This document shows, in pieces, positions 8,976-17,774 of a DNA stretch of 64,000 nucleotides. Position 1 is the first letter of the stretch, and every line of letters begins with the position of its first letter. The stretch is from contig CAWJSX010000005.1 in assembly GCA_963845675.1 (NCBI GenBank), positions 1 through 64,000 on the forward strand, read 5' to 3'. Position numbers and translations under genes: made by a program. The notes below the pieces were generated by a model, which saw only the letters and a program-made list of their open reading frames with translations, had not been told where the DNA came from and ran no database searches. The stretch comes from CAWJMD01 sp963845675. Its GTDB lineage: Bacteria > Actinomycetota > Actinomycetes > Actinomycetales > CAWJMD01.

Positions 8976-10760
8976 TCAGGAGTCGGTCTCGGTGGCGGCA
9001 GCCAGATCGTCGAACGGGGTCGGGTTTGCAGACCGCGTGGCTTCCAGCATCGAGCCGAAGTCCTCAATCGCCTTCTTGACGCGATCCTGCGCCTTCAGGC
9101 CGCGGTCGGTCGCCGGTGCCAACTGGCCCGAGAAGGCCATAGCCACCTCGACGACCGGCAGCCAAGCCGCGATTGCCTGCGCGGGGGTCTTGCTCGTCTT
9201 AAACCGTAGGTTGTGCCGGTCCGCAACCGCCACGTCGAGGATCGTCTCGATGCAGGCACCGAGGGCAGCCACCAGCAGATAGTTCGAGCCTCGGGCGCTG
9301 ACGAACGTGGCGTGGCGCTTCTGCGCGTCCGTCCGGGACGCCTCGGGGATCGCGAGGATCTTGGCTTTCACCTGTTCGATCGCCTTCAGGAGCCCGTAGG
9401 CGTAGAGGATGTGCTCGGCCGTGACTGTGTCGCGGAAGACCCGGGAGTAGACCGCGTCGTTGTCCCAGATGCTTCGCGTCTCGTTGTAGGCGAGGTTCGG
9501 CTCGCCGTGGAACGCGGCGAGAGACTGCGCGACCGAGGAGTCCGGGAGCAGCGTCTTGACCCGCTGGATCGCGTCGGTCGTGCCACCGCGTCGGCCCCCG
9601 CGGTAGTCGGCTTCCGGCATCGCCTCGAACTCCGTCCGCAGACGGTCCTGCACGGCGTCCTTGCTGCGGAAGTCGGTGGCCTCAACCTTGTTCTGCGTGT
9701 TGTTGTACTTGACGATGTCGCCGAGGACGGCGGTGTTGGTGCACCTTACGAAACGGGCCATGACGCGAGCGCCGGCCGTCGCCTTCGCCTCCGTCGCGTC
9801 GAGACTGCCCAGCGCGCCAGTCGTCTGCCCACCGTTGACGATGCCCATGCCCTCAACGTCGAGAGTGTGGGTGCCATCGTCGGCGACCTTGTGCTCGTAC
9901 TTGTTCACCAGCACCGTGATGCCGTTGTTGAAGATCGCGAAGTTGTCGGGCTGACTCTTCGCCGTCTCCTTGATGCCGAAGTTGATGTTGCCGCTCGACC
10001 GGACCACGCCGAGGTAGTCGCGGATGTTTGGTGACATGAGTTTGGTCTTGTGTGTCGCCCAAAGTGCGCGCAGGTCCGCGACCTCGACGGCGGTGGAGAA
10101 GGCGCTCCAGTCGTCCTCCTGCATCTCAAAGCCACCCGGGACCTCGAACGTGTACTCGTCGGCCACGAGGATCGGGGCCTGCATCCGCTTGTACTCGTCC
10201 TCCAGGACGCTAAGGCCGATCTCCACACAGGACACGTCAACGTCGAGGTCCGGGTAGTGACTCTTGAGAATGCCGTTCGCGGTTTTCACGGCCTGCTTCA
10301 ACTCGTCGTCCACGTTCTTGGACTCGTCGCGATTGTGGACGTACCAGAGCTGCAGTTCGCGAATCTCCCCGCCAGCGAGCGCGTCACGGACCTCCTCCGC
10401 GGCCCCGCGCAGCGTCTCGGGCAGGCCGTCGAGGTCTCCGGCCAAGAGCCAACTCACCGCAGTGTTCAGGTCGCTGGCCTTGTTCGCGGGGGCTTGCCCC
10501 GCGGCCGTCTTCCCGGACATGTAGCCCTGCGCGAGAACGATGCGCTGCTTGTCCGCCGAGACTGCGACGAGGTCACACTTCTTGTCGTTGCTGCCGTCCG
10601 TGAGGCTGTTCGACGCGAAGGTGTCCACGTCGTCGAAGCCCAGGCGCATCTGCGCCACGAAGAGCAGCAGCGCGTTGTCGCCGTACGCGTCCAGATCGTC
10701 GCGGCTCTCAAACGCCGCGTAGCCCGGGGCGTCGTCTGCCGTGCCGTCCTGATCTGCCAT
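8976..10760 (-). CDS. AIPR family (abortive infection phage resistance) protein
   Basis: Intact 594-residue protein starting at ATG 10760. It carries the family hallmarks: IFNNGITVLVNKY near residue 277, GMGIVNGGQTTGAL near 305 and VKYNNTQNKVEATDFRSKD near 350, with helical N- and C-terminal regions and no membrane segments. AIPR proteins take their name from plasmid-borne abortive infection genes, and their biochemical activity is not settled to my knowledge. The open frame extends farther upstream to 11105, but that extension has low-complexity Arg/Pro composition, while the ATG fits an acidic start (MADQDGTADDAPGY). Its convergent arrangement with the TIR gene suggests a defence island. 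This is the best-preserved long gene in the first 11 kb. Confidence 0.85.
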   Translation of the reverse strand: MADQDGTADDAPGYAAFESRDDLDAYGDNALLLFVAQMRLGFDDVDTFASNSLTDGSNDKKCDLVAVSADKQRIVLAQGYMSGKTAAGQAPANKASDLNTAVSWLLAGDLDGLPETLRGAAEEVRDALAGGEIRELQLWYVHNRDESKNVDDELKQAVKTANGILKSHYPDLDVDVSCVEIGLSVLEDEYKRMQAPILVADEYTFEVPGGFEMQEDDWSAFSTAVEVADLRALWATHKTKLMSPNIRDYLGVVRSSGNINFGIKETAKSQPDNFAIFNNGITVLVNKYEHKVADDGTHTLDVEGMGIVNGGQTTGALGSLDATEAKATAGARVMARFVRCTNTAVLGDIVKYNNTQNKVEATDFRSKDAVQDRLRTEFEAMPEADYRGGRRGGTTDAIQRVKTLLPDSSVAQSLAAFHGEPNLAYNETRSIWDNDAVYSRVFRDTVTAEHILYAYGLLKAIEQVKAKILAIPEASRTDAQKRHATFVSARGSNYLLVAALGACIETILDVAVADRHNLRFKTSKTPAQAIAAWLPVVEVAMAFSGQLAPATDRGLKAQDRVKKAIEDFGSMLEATRSANPTPFDDLAAATETDS

Positions 10761-11153
10761 GCCGTCCCTCCCGAGGTGCGCAGTGCAGGGCAACCCTACG
10801 GGCGAGCGCCATCCGAACATGAGAGAGATGGCAAGTTGGCGTTCCTGCCGCGATCCGCACCCAAGCGAGTTCCGGCTCTGCATCGCCAGATTTCCGACGC
10901 TGGCGGTGCGTGGGCCGCTTATCGTCGAGCGTCCATCTGGGCGCAGTGACGCGCGTCGACGGGCCTCGTCGCTGACCTCGTGCCGGCTCAGTTGATGCGC
11001 ATCGAGCAGCGCGAGTGCACGCGCGGGGGATCGAGGACCCGGAGGCGTACGCGGCTTTGGCAGTGCTTGTGCTGCGAGACATCTCGAAGACAGGACGCTT
11101 CCCACGCCTTGCGGGTCGACTCGCCTGCGGGTGCGGCAGATTCGACGTGACCT
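10761..11153. other. Gene-poor junction between accessory and core-like DNA
   Basis: About 390 bp between the AIPR start and the TetR stop. A short plus-strand frame at about 11020-11150 (EDPEAYAALAVLVLRDISKT) looks protein-like but has no credible start and may be a gene remnant. Sequence composition shifts here from the lower-GC island to the high-GC chromosome. No tRNA or direct repeat marking an attachment site was seen. Confidence 0.35.
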
Positions 11154-11708
11154 CTAGGACTCCGCGAAGGCGCGCACCGCGCGTTCGATGGCGGGACGCA
11201 TGTCGAGCTCGGGGTCGACGGTGAGCCGGTGCAGGAGCAGTCCGTCGCCGAGCGCCATGAGGGCCCGGGTCGCCGGCACGGGGTCGGCGATGCCGACCGC
11301 GATCACCATCTGCTCGGCCCACCGCTCGAACTCACGGCGCTGCCGCCGTAGCGGCTCGGCGAGCTCGGGGTCGCCTGCGAGCTCGAGGAACAGGGCGTAG
11401 CGGGCGCGGGTGCGCGAGGCGAACGGCCCGGTCTGCAGCTCCGTCATGGCGCACAAGCCCTCGATCAGCCCGTCGACTCCGGTGATCCCGGTCATCGCCG
11501 CCGGGTCGAAGTCGGCGCGCTCGCGCTCCGCGATCCAGTCGACCACGCCGCCGAGCAGCGCCCGACGGGTGCGGAACCAGTTCGAGGTCGACCCGGGCGG
11601 CAGGCCCGCGCGTTCATCGACCCGCGCGTGGGTCAACGCGCGCACGCCCTCCGCGCCGAGCAGCTCCACGGCCGCCTCGAGTCCACGATCCCGGGTGGCC
11701 GCCGGCAT
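11154..11708 (-). CDS. TetR family transcriptional regulator
   Basis: Predicted 184 residues from ATG 11708. A purine-rich ribosome-binding site (aaggggg) lies 7 nt upstream, which favours it over the in-frame GTG at 11714. The N-terminal 55 residues form the TetR helix-turn-helix, with ALTHARVDERAGLPPGSTSNW as recognition region. The rest is a helical ligand-binding domain. It is divergent from the epoxide hydrolase gene, and a 7-bp palindrome with 2-bp centre sits in the 64-bp gap, so it most likely represses that hydrolase and itself. The ligand is unknown, perhaps an epoxide or related xenobiotic. Confidence 0.85.
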   Translation of the reverse strand: MPAATRDRGLEAAVELLGAEGVRALTHARVDERAGLPPGSTSNWFRTRRALLGGVVDWIAERERADFDPAAMTGITGVDGLIEGLCAMTELQTGPFASRTRARYALFLELAGDPELAEPLRRQRREFERWAEQMVIAVGIADPVPATRALMALGDGLLLHRLTVDPELDMRPAIERAVRAFAES

Positions 11709-11730
11709 GGACACCCCCTTCCGCGAGGTC

Positions 11731-11746
11731 TACTATGAACATAGTA
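11731..11746. promoter_or_regulatory. Candidate TetR operator palindrome
   Basis: tactatg-aa-catagta: perfect 7-bp arms around a 2-bp centre, lying between the divergent tetR and epoxide hydrolase genes. It is AT-rich in a 72% GC surrounding, as expected for a regulator binding site overlapping promoters. Confidence 0.6.
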
Positions 11747-11772
11747 TCTCCACCGCACGCAGGAGGTCCGCC

Positions 11773-12683
11773 ATGTCCACCCCCGAGCCCCGCATCACCC
11801 GTTCCGTCGACGACTCGGCCTGGTCTCCGCCGCTACCCGAGGCCCCCGGCTTCGACCATCTCGTCGTCGAGACACCAGGCCTTCGCACCCACGTCGCCAC
11901 CATCGGCGAGGGTGAGCCGGTCGTGCTGCTCCACGGATTCCCGCAGCACTGGTGGCAGTGGCGCGCGGTCGCTCCGGTCATCGCCGCCCGCGGCTACCGC
12001 GCCATCTGCCCCGACCTGCGCGGGGCCGGCTGGACCGTGGCCGACGACCCGCGGATCGACCGCGAGACCCGGCTCCGCGACCTGCTCGCGCTCTTCGACG
12101 TCCTCGACATCGAGCGCGCCCACCTCGTCTCCCACGACATGGGCGCGATCAACGCGATGCAGCTGACCTACTGCCAACCCCGAGCGGGTTCGCACGGCAG
12201 TGGAGCTCTCCGTGCCGCCGGGCTTCATGACGTTCAGCGCGAAGCTCGCCCCAGGCTTCCGGCACCTGCCCCGGTTCATCTGGCACCGCCCGGGCGCCTC
12301 GCTGCGCGGGATCTTCTCCGAGGCGTACGTCGCCCACCCGATGTCGCAGGCAACCAAGGACGCCCACCTCGCCCCGATGCGACCGGCCCGACATCGATGG
12401 CGCAGTCCGTGCGCTGACCCGCGGCATGATCCTGCCCGAAGCCATGCGCGTGAGTCGGGGTGCATACCGCCGCCAGCGGCTCACGGTGCCGACCCTCTAC
12501 GTGTTCGGCCGCCGCGACCGCCCCTGGACCGAGGAGATCCTCGGGCGCGCCTGCCGGAATCCGGAGCGGTACGCCGATCACATCGAGTTCGCCTACGTCG
12601 ACGACGCGGCGCACTTCATCACCGACGACGCCCCCGCGGCGGTCGCCGACCTCGCGCTCGACTGGTTCGAGCGAGCCGCTTGA
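11773..12683 (+). CDS. Epoxide hydrolase / alpha-beta hydrolase (two frameshifts)
   Basis: About 303 residues from ATG 11773, preceded by an aggagg ribosome-binding site at 11761. Alpha/beta-hydrolase features are in order: the oxyanion HGFPQHWWQW near residue 58, the nucleophile Asp in SHDMGAINAM near 118, a lid region, and the catalytic His in DDAAHFITDD near the C-terminus. HGFPQ and HDMG fit the epoxide hydrolase-like subgroup, which opens epoxides with a covalent Asp ester. Frame changes are needed near 12180, before ERVRTAVELSVPPGF, and near 12380, before PDIDGAVRALTRGM. All catalytic residues are kept, so these may be sequence errors. It is divergent from and probably controlled by the TetR regulator. 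Confidence 0.75.
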
Positions 12684-12686
12684 CGA

Positions 12687-12702
12687 GGCGGCCGTGGCCG
12701 CC
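12687..12702. terminator. Hairpin between convergent hydrolase and GH13 genes
   Basis: ggcggcc-gt-ggccgcc, a 7-bp perfect inverted repeat four bases after the hydrolase stop and 16 bases from the GH13 stop. It could end transcription from both sides. No T-tract, as is usual in actinobacteria. Confidence 0.45.
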
Positions 12703-12718
12703 ACGCCCGGGCGCAACC

Positions 12719-14334
12719 TCAGGCTCGGCGGCCCCGCAGCTCCAGCACGCCGTACCCGAACCCGGCCACCGCCAGCCCGCGCGTCCGTCGCGGTGACCCC
12801 CGAGCCCCAGACCAGCGCGGCCCCGACCGCCTCGGCGGCGTCCAGGTCGGCCGGCTCGCGCCGCGGGTTGACCACGACCAGGTGGGTCTCGTCGCGCACG
12901 TAGGCGAACGGGTAGCCCTCGTGGAGCACCCGGATGGACGCCCGCCCCTGCAGCGCAGGCGTCCGCCGGCGCAGCGCGATCAGCTCGCGGACCAGGTGCA
13001 GGGTCGAGCCCGGGTCGTCCTCCTGCGCGGCGACGGTCGGCCGGTCGGGGTCGGGGTCGACCGGGAGGTAGAGCCGGTCGGGGTCGGCGGTGGAGAAGCC
13101 GGCGTTCGGGCCGTCGTCCCACTGCATCGGGGTGCGACAGCCGGCCCGGTTGTAGGACGGGTTGCACACCGCGCCCTCGACGTCGGGCATGTCGGGCAGG
13201 TAGCGCATGCGCGATCTCGTCGCCGTAGTAGAGGCACGGGATGCTGCCCCACGTGAACAGGAAGGTCAGGGCGGCGCCGAGCTGTTCGGTGGTGCGGGTG
13301 CCGCTGCGCAGCCGGGTGTAGTCGTGGTCGGCGGTCGCCAGCACGACCGGACGGTCCGGGTCGGCCTCCCGGGCCTCGCGCCACGCGTCGAGGAAGACCT
13401 GCGTGCTGCCCTTGCCCGACTCCTCGAAGAACGGCTCGTGCGGCGGGTGGAACGGCAGCACGCCGGCGCCCCGGTTGTCGAAGAGGCTGCCGTGCGCCTC
13501 GTGGATGACCAGCGCGAAGTCGGCGTCGAACGCCAGCGGCCCGGTCCGGGGCTCGGTGCCTTCCGGGATCAGGACGGCGTCGGGGTGGGCCTGCTCCATC
13601 CAGTCACGGATCTCCCGCCACACCTCGGTCGAGGCGGCGTGGCCCTCCTCGGCGTCGTAGCTCTTCACCAGCGAGAAGGCCATGTCGACCCGGAAGCCGG
13701 ACACACCCTTGGACAGCCAGAAGTCGATGATCTGGCGCAGCGCCTCGCGGTTGCGGCGCGGCCCCGGTGCGTCGACCGGGTCGCGCCACGGCTCGTCGTC
13801 GCGCAGCGAGGTCCAGCCGAAGTTCAGCGCGGGCTGCTCGTCGTAGAAGTTCTTCAGGTAGTAGCCCTTGCGCGGACCGGGCGAGGCCACCCACGCCGGC
13901 GTGCCCGGGATGTCGCTGCCCCAGCCGTGCGGCGGCGGCTCGTCGCACCAGACGTACCGGTCGCCGTCCGGGTCCGGACCGTCCGCGGCGAGCTCGCGCC
14001 GGAACCACGCGTGCTGGTCGGAGGTGTGCCCGGCGACCAGGTCGAGGATCACCCGGATGCCGCGCTCGCGCGCCGCCTCGACGAGCTCGACCAGGTCGTC
14101 GTTGGTGCCGTAGCGCGGCGCGATCCGCAGGTAGTCCGACACGTCGTAGCCGGCGTCGACGAACGGCGACTCGAAGCACGGGTTGAACCAGATCGCGTCG
14201 ACCCCGAGCGAGGCGACGTGGTCGAGGTGCTCGATCACCCCGCGCAGGTCGCCGATCCCGTCCCCGTTCGAGTCCGCGAAGGACTGCGGGTAGATCTCGT
14301 AGAGCACCGCGTCCCTCAGCCAGTCCGCTGTCAC
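12719..14334 (-). CDS. GH13 alpha-glucosidase / alpha-amylase family enzyme (frameshifted)
   Basis: About 538 residues from GTG 14334, opening with DWLRDAVLYEIYPQSFADS. The TIM-barrel catalytic sites are visible: GVSGFRVDMAF carries the nucleophile Asp near residue 215, LIPEGTEPRTG the acid/base Glu near 254 and ATADHDYTR the third Asp near 333. CRTPMQWDDGPNAGFS is typical of oligo-alpha-glucosidases and trehalose synthase relatives. One frame change near 13200 joins YYGDEIAH to LPDMPDVEGAV. Another near 12770 is needed to reach LAVAGFGYGVLELRG and the stop. No signal peptide, so it acts on cytoplasmic maltose- or isomaltose-type substrates. The exact specificity cannot be read from sequence. 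Confidence 0.8.
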
Positions 14335-14434
14335 GTCTCGCCCCTGTCCTGGTCGGGTCACCGTGGTCGCTGTCTTCCGGGGCGTGCCTTGCCAGAGAGG
14401 ATGCCGGACGGTTTTCCGGATGCCCGCCACGCCG

Positions 14435-14599
14435 TCAGCGGCGGAAGCGAGCCCTCACCTGGGCAGCCTGATCCGGCGTGAGATTCCACCGTGCATAGGG
14501 CGTTGTCTGCCACCCCTGCTGGCGCAGCCACCGCCTGATCGCGCGGTCACTGACGGCCAACTCTTTCGCGAGCTCCCTGGGCGTGACGGTCTCGGCCAT
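14435..14599 (-). CDS. 54-residue helix-turn-helix protein
   Basis: A short gene found by reading the minus strand from ATG 14599 to the TGA at 14437-14435. It encodes 54 residues beginning MAETVTPRELAKELAVSDRA and continuing with an RRWLRQQGWQ recognition helix and an NLTPDQAAQVRARF tail. The first 35 residues fit a minimal excisionase/MerR-like winged or simple HTH with a following basic helix, so it should bind DNA. Support for the start comes from a TAGCAT hexamer exactly 7 nt upstream (14607-14612), matching the leaderless pattern of neighbouring genes. It lies 100 bp upstream of the GH13 gene on the same strand and may be its regulator or a nucleoid-type protein. Confidence 0.7.
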   Translation of the reverse strand: MAETVTPRELAKELAVSDRAIRRWLRQQGWQTTPYARWNLTPDQAAQVRARFRR

Positions 14600-14692
14600 G
14601 GCGCCGATGCTAGGCGGCGGGGCCGCCTGACGGGGAGAAGGGCACTACCAAGCGTCCGAGGACGCGCCGCTCGGGCCCCCTACGATCCGCCC

Positions 14693-15066
14693 ATGAGCCT
14701 GGCTGAGGAACTCGACTACCGCTTCGCGCCCGCCGGTCCCGTCCAGCGCGCACTCCAGGCGGTGGCCTGGCCCGGACCAGGCACCTGGTCGCCATCCCCT
14801 ACGACGGCCGCCTCGCCCTGATCGGCAGCAACTTCGGGCAGCAGTCGACGCCGGCCTGGGTCCACAACCTCAAGGCCCAGCCAGCGGCGACGCTCACCTA
14901 CCGGGGTGTCACCGTGCCCGTCCGTGCCCGTGCGGCCAGCGACGCTGAGCAGGCCACGGTGCTGGCCCGCTCTGAGAAGCTCTACCCCGGCTACCGGAAG
15001 TACCAGCCCCGGATCACCGGCCGGCGCCTGCGCGTGTTCGTGCTGGAGCGCTCAACGACGGAGTGA
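14693..15066 (+). CDS. Deazaflavin (F420)-dependent nitroreductase family protein (frameshift)
   Basis: About 124 residues from ATG 14693, which follows TACGAT by 6 nt as in leaderless actinobacterial genes. One frame change near 14775 joins QALQAVAWPGPG to HLVAIPYDGRLALIGSNFG. The latter, with STPAWVHNLKAQPAATLTY, is the signature of the Ddn-like family that binds F420 or FMN in a split-barrel fold and reduces quinones or nitro compounds. The C-terminus (YPGYRKYQPRITGRRLRVF) is also typical. The family range of 130-150 residues fits. The physiological substrate is unknown. Confidence 0.75.
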
Positions 15067-15110
15067 TCCCAGGCCCGGTCCGCTCCTGCCTGTTCCCCAA
15101 CGCGGCGCCG

Positions 15111-15839
15111 TCAGTCGACGACCCGGATGCGCACGCGCCGGAAGCCCTTGCCCTTGTTCTCCACCTTGGCCACCTCGATGCGGCCGATCTGCCGGGTCGA
15201 GGCCACGTGCGTCCCGCCGTCCGCCTGCACGTCGAGTCCCGTGATGTCGACCAGCCGCACGATCTCCACGTCGTCCGGGACGAGGTTGGTCGCGGTGCGG
15301 ATGATGTCCGGGATCGCGAACGCTTCCGCGCGAGGCAGCTCACTCACGACGATGGCGCGGTCGGCCAGGACCTCCACGTTGCAGGCCTCCTCGACCGCGG
15401 CCTTGAAGTCGGGCGGCACCTCGGGGAGGTTGAAGTCCATCCGCGCCGTCCCCGGCTCCATGTTGCCGCCGGTCACCAGCGCACCGAAGTCCCGGAAGAC
15501 CACACCCGAGAGCAGGTGCAGCCCGGAGTGGGTGCGCATCAGCGACGTGCGGCGCTCGTCCTCGACCGCGCCCCGCACGGACGTTCCCACCGGGGGCAGC
15601 GGGTCGTCGTCGTGGACCAGCAGGTACAGCTCGTCGCCCTTGCGCGTCCCCACCACGCGCGACTGCACGCCACCCCACAGCAGCACGCCGTGGTCGGGCG
15701 GCTGCCCACCCCCGCCGGGGTAGAACGCCGAGCGGTCGAGCACGACCCCGGTCTCGCGGTCGGAGGCCAGCACGACCGCGTCCCACTCGCGCAGCGTCGC
15801 GTCGCGCAGGTCGAGGCGCTCGGTCCGTCCGTCAGCCAT
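15111..15839 (-). CDS. AlaX-type alanyl-tRNA editing protein
   Basis: Intact 242 residues from ATG 15839, with TACCGT 7 nt upstream. It is a free-standing editing domain that hydrolyses Ser (or Gly) mischarged onto tRNA-Ala in the cytoplasm. The first half has DRSAFYPGGGGQPPDHG, typical of the AlaRS second additional domain. The zinc site is represented by RTHSGLHLLSG (H-x3-H, near residue 102) and DVQADGGTHVAST near 205, where the usual Cys is replaced by Gly-Thr ahead of His. The C-terminal RIEVAKVENKGKGFRRVRI matches the family end. It lies alone between a reductase and DUF1697. Confidence 0.85.
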   Translation of the reverse strand: MADGRTERLDLRDATLREWDAVVLASDRETGVVLDRSAFYPGGGGQPPDHGVLLWGGVQSRVVGTRKGDELYLLVHDDDPLPPVGTSVRGAVEDERRTSLMRTHSGLHLLSGVVFRDFGALVTGGNMEPGTARMDFNLPEVPPDFKAAVEEACNVEVLADRAIVVSELPRAEAFAIPDIIRTATNLVPDDVEIVRLVDITGLDVQADGGTHVASTRQIGRIEVAKVENKGKGFRRVRIRVVD

Positions 15840-15905
15840 GCCGTCGACGGTACCCACGCCAGGCTGTCCTGCGCGGATGGTGTCGCGCTTTGACAGGATG
15901 CCCGC

Positions 15906-16442
15906 ATGCCCGCCTGTGTCGCCCTCCTGCGCGGAGTCAACGTCGGCGGCCGCAGCACGTTGCCGATGGAGCAGGTCCGACGCGTCGTCTCCGACCTCGG
16001 CCACGACGACGTGCGCACCCACCTCGCCAGCGGCAACGTCCTGTTCAGCACCACCGAGAGCGACCCCGGTGCAGTCGCCGAGAGCATCCGGATCGCCCTC
16101 GCCGACGCCGTCGGCCGTGACATCCCGGTGCTGTTGCGCGCCGCGGACGACCTGCGAGCCGTGCTGGCCGGCGATCCGTACCCCGACGCCGACCCCAGCC
16201 GTCTGCACATCGCCTTCCTCGCGTCAGAACCTTCACCGGAGGCGGCCGACGCCTTCAGCGCGCTCCTCGACGACCAGCCCGAGGAGGCGGTCCTCGCCGG
16301 CCGCGAGGTCTACATCCACTACGTCAACGGTGCGGGACGCTCGAAGATCGACCTGGCCCGCGTCGAGAAGGCGCTCGGCGTCGGGGCGACCGCCCGCAAC
16401 AGGCGCACGGTCGCGGCGATCCTCGACAAGCTCACCGCCTGA
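15906..16442 (+). CDS. DUF1697 family protein
   Basis: Intact 178-residue protein with the family's opening ACVALLRGVNVGGRSTLPM and the THLASGNVLFST segment near residue 40. The GREVYIHYVNGAGRSK stretch near 135 and the RNRRTVAAILDKL end also fit DUF1697. ATG 15906 is preceded by CAGGAT with a 6-nt gap, so the transcript is probably leaderless. The family is a cytoplasmic two-domain alpha-beta fold of unknown role, usually a single-gene unit, as here. The next gene follows after 32 bp on the same strand and may be co-transcribed. Confidence 0.85.
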   Translation: MPACVALLRGVNVGGRSTLPMEQVRRVVSDLGHDDVRTHLASGNVLFSTTESDPGAVAESIRIALADAVGRDIPVLLRAADDLRAVLAGDPYPDADPSRLHIAFLASEPSPEAADAFSALLDDQPEEAVLAGREVYIHYVNGAGRSKIDLARVEKALGVGATARNRRTVAAILDKLTA

Positions 16443-16474
16443 ACCGACCCAGTCCGACGAAGTGGAGACCCCCG

Positions 16475-16756
16475 ATGGCCGTGTTCGTGCTCGAGCTGGC
16501 GTTCGACCGTGACGAGGAGGCCCGGCTGGCCGTCCGTCCGCAGCACCGCGAGTACCTCCAGAGCCTGCTGGCCGACGGCTCGCTCGTGATGTCGGGCCCC
16601 CTCGCGGGGGACACCGGCGCCCTGCTCGTCTACGAGGCACCCGACGAGTCGGCGGCCGAGGCGCTCGTCGCCGGCGACCCCTACGTGCGCGCCGACGCCG
16701 TGTCCCGCGTCAGCCTGCGGGAGTGGAACCCGACCTTCGGCTACCCGCCGGCCTGA
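16475..16756 (+). CDS. YciI-like protein
   Basis: Predicted 93 residues from ATG 16475, intact. It has the ferredoxin-like dimeric alpha-beta barrel pattern of YciI proteins: FVLELAFDRDEEARLAVRP with the conserved Arg, RPQHREYLQSLLADGSLVMSG with the His near residue 29, and DPYVRADAVSRVSLREWNP near the end. Members are small cytoplasmic proteins, some acting as dehydrochlorinase-type or monooxygenase-like enzymes. Function here is not predictable. It follows DUF1697 by 32 bp and is convergent with the kinase gene, 4 bp away. Confidence 0.85.
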   Translation: MAVFVLELAFDRDEEARLAVRPQHREYLQSLLADGSLVMSGPLAGDTGALLVYEAPDESAAEALVAGDPYVRADAVSRVSLREWNPTFGYPPA

Positions 16757-16760
16757 GGGT

Positions 16761-17757
16761 TCAGGCGGTCGCTTCGGCCGGCTCCACCGTGAGGTACCGC
16801 CCCGCATCGCGCCAGCGGGCGGAGCCCCGGTGGGCCAGGTCAGAGGCGATGGCCACGGCGCCGTCCACCCCCGACCCTCCGGGGGCGACCAGCTCGACGT
16901 CCAGGGCCAGCTCCTCGACCGTGGCCGTGAAGGGGTCGAGCAGCAGCGCGCCGACGGCGAACAGCCCACCGGTGTAGGTCGCCCGCACCGGACGTCGGGT
17001 CGAGACCCCGCGCCGCAGCGACCAGGCTCGCCGCCAGCTCGCGGCCCGCCGAGGTCCAGATCGCCTGTGCGACAGCATCTCCCGCACGCGCCGCAGCGGC
17101 GACTGCCGGGACCAGCGCCGCGAGGCGTCCGGCCCGGTCGGCGTGCGGATACAGGGCGCGGGGCCACTCGTCGGGGTCCCCCAGCTGATCGATCGCGGCG
17201 CGGAGCAGCTCGGGCGACCCGCCCGGCCGCCCGTCGTGGGCACGGGCCGCGGCCCGCAGCCCCGCAGCGCCCACCCACGCGCCGCCACCGTCGTCCCCGT
17301 ACAGATGCCCCCACCCGTCGACCCGGTTCCAACGCGTCGACAGGTCGGTCCCCAGCGCGACGGCACCCGTGCCCGCGGCGACGACGGCCCCTGCGCGCAG
17401 GCCGATGCCGCCGACCAGTGCGGTGACGGTGTCGGACACCACAGCGGTCACGCGCACGCCCAGGCGTGAGCGCAGGGCAGCGTGCAGGGCCCCCGGACGG
17501 TCGGCGAGCGTGAGCAGACCGGTCATCCCCAGGGCCGCGACTCCCGGACGAGGCGCCCCCTGGGAGACCAAGCCGTCGACGACCTCCCCGACCCGCCGGG
17601 CGACCAGGTCGACGTCGATACCGCCGCCGCCTACCTCGACGCCGCGGCCGGAGCCGTCCGCGCGGCCACCCGGCCACACCAGCGCGACACGGCAGCCTGA
17701 CCCGCCGACGTCGACTCCCACGACGGGGGCCTCAATGGTCACGTCCTCAGAGGTCAC
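16761..17757 (-). CDS. murK: BadF/BadG/BcrA-family amino-sugar kinase (MurK/NagK-like), one frameshift
   Basis: About 331 residues from GTG 17757. The ASKHA fold is shown by the phosphate-1 loop VVGVDVGGSGCRVAL near residue 12 and the phosphate-2 loop VVAAGTGAVALGTD near 115. The C-terminal helices follow after one frame change near 17010 (VRATYTGGLFAVGALL). MurK of Clostridium, a known member of this family, phosphorylates MurNAc and GlcNAc at the 6-OH. Here the gene is last in an operon with MurQ, which needs MurNAc-6-P, and an ABC importer, so the kinase supplies MurQ's substrate (inference). It starts 17 bp after the permease stop, and TACGGT lies 7 nt before the GTG, so an internal start is possible. 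Confidence 0.75.
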
Positions 17758-17774
17758 GGGCGCGACCGTAGCGA

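Noticed and set aside
10050..10949. 299-codon plus-strand frame
   Set aside because: Antisense to the AIPR gene, no recognisable domain or start signal.
10761..11105. N-terminal extension of the AIPR frame
   Set aside because: Composition is low-complexity and unlike the protein; the ATG at 10760 gives a normal acidic start.
1..11150. Prophage or integrative element
   Set aside because: No integrase, capsid, terminase, transposase, tRNA or flanking repeat was seen; a genomic island remains possible on composition and content alone.
13207..14481. 424-codon plus-strand frame
   Set aside because: Antisense to the GH13 gene, whose catalytic motifs are unmistakable.
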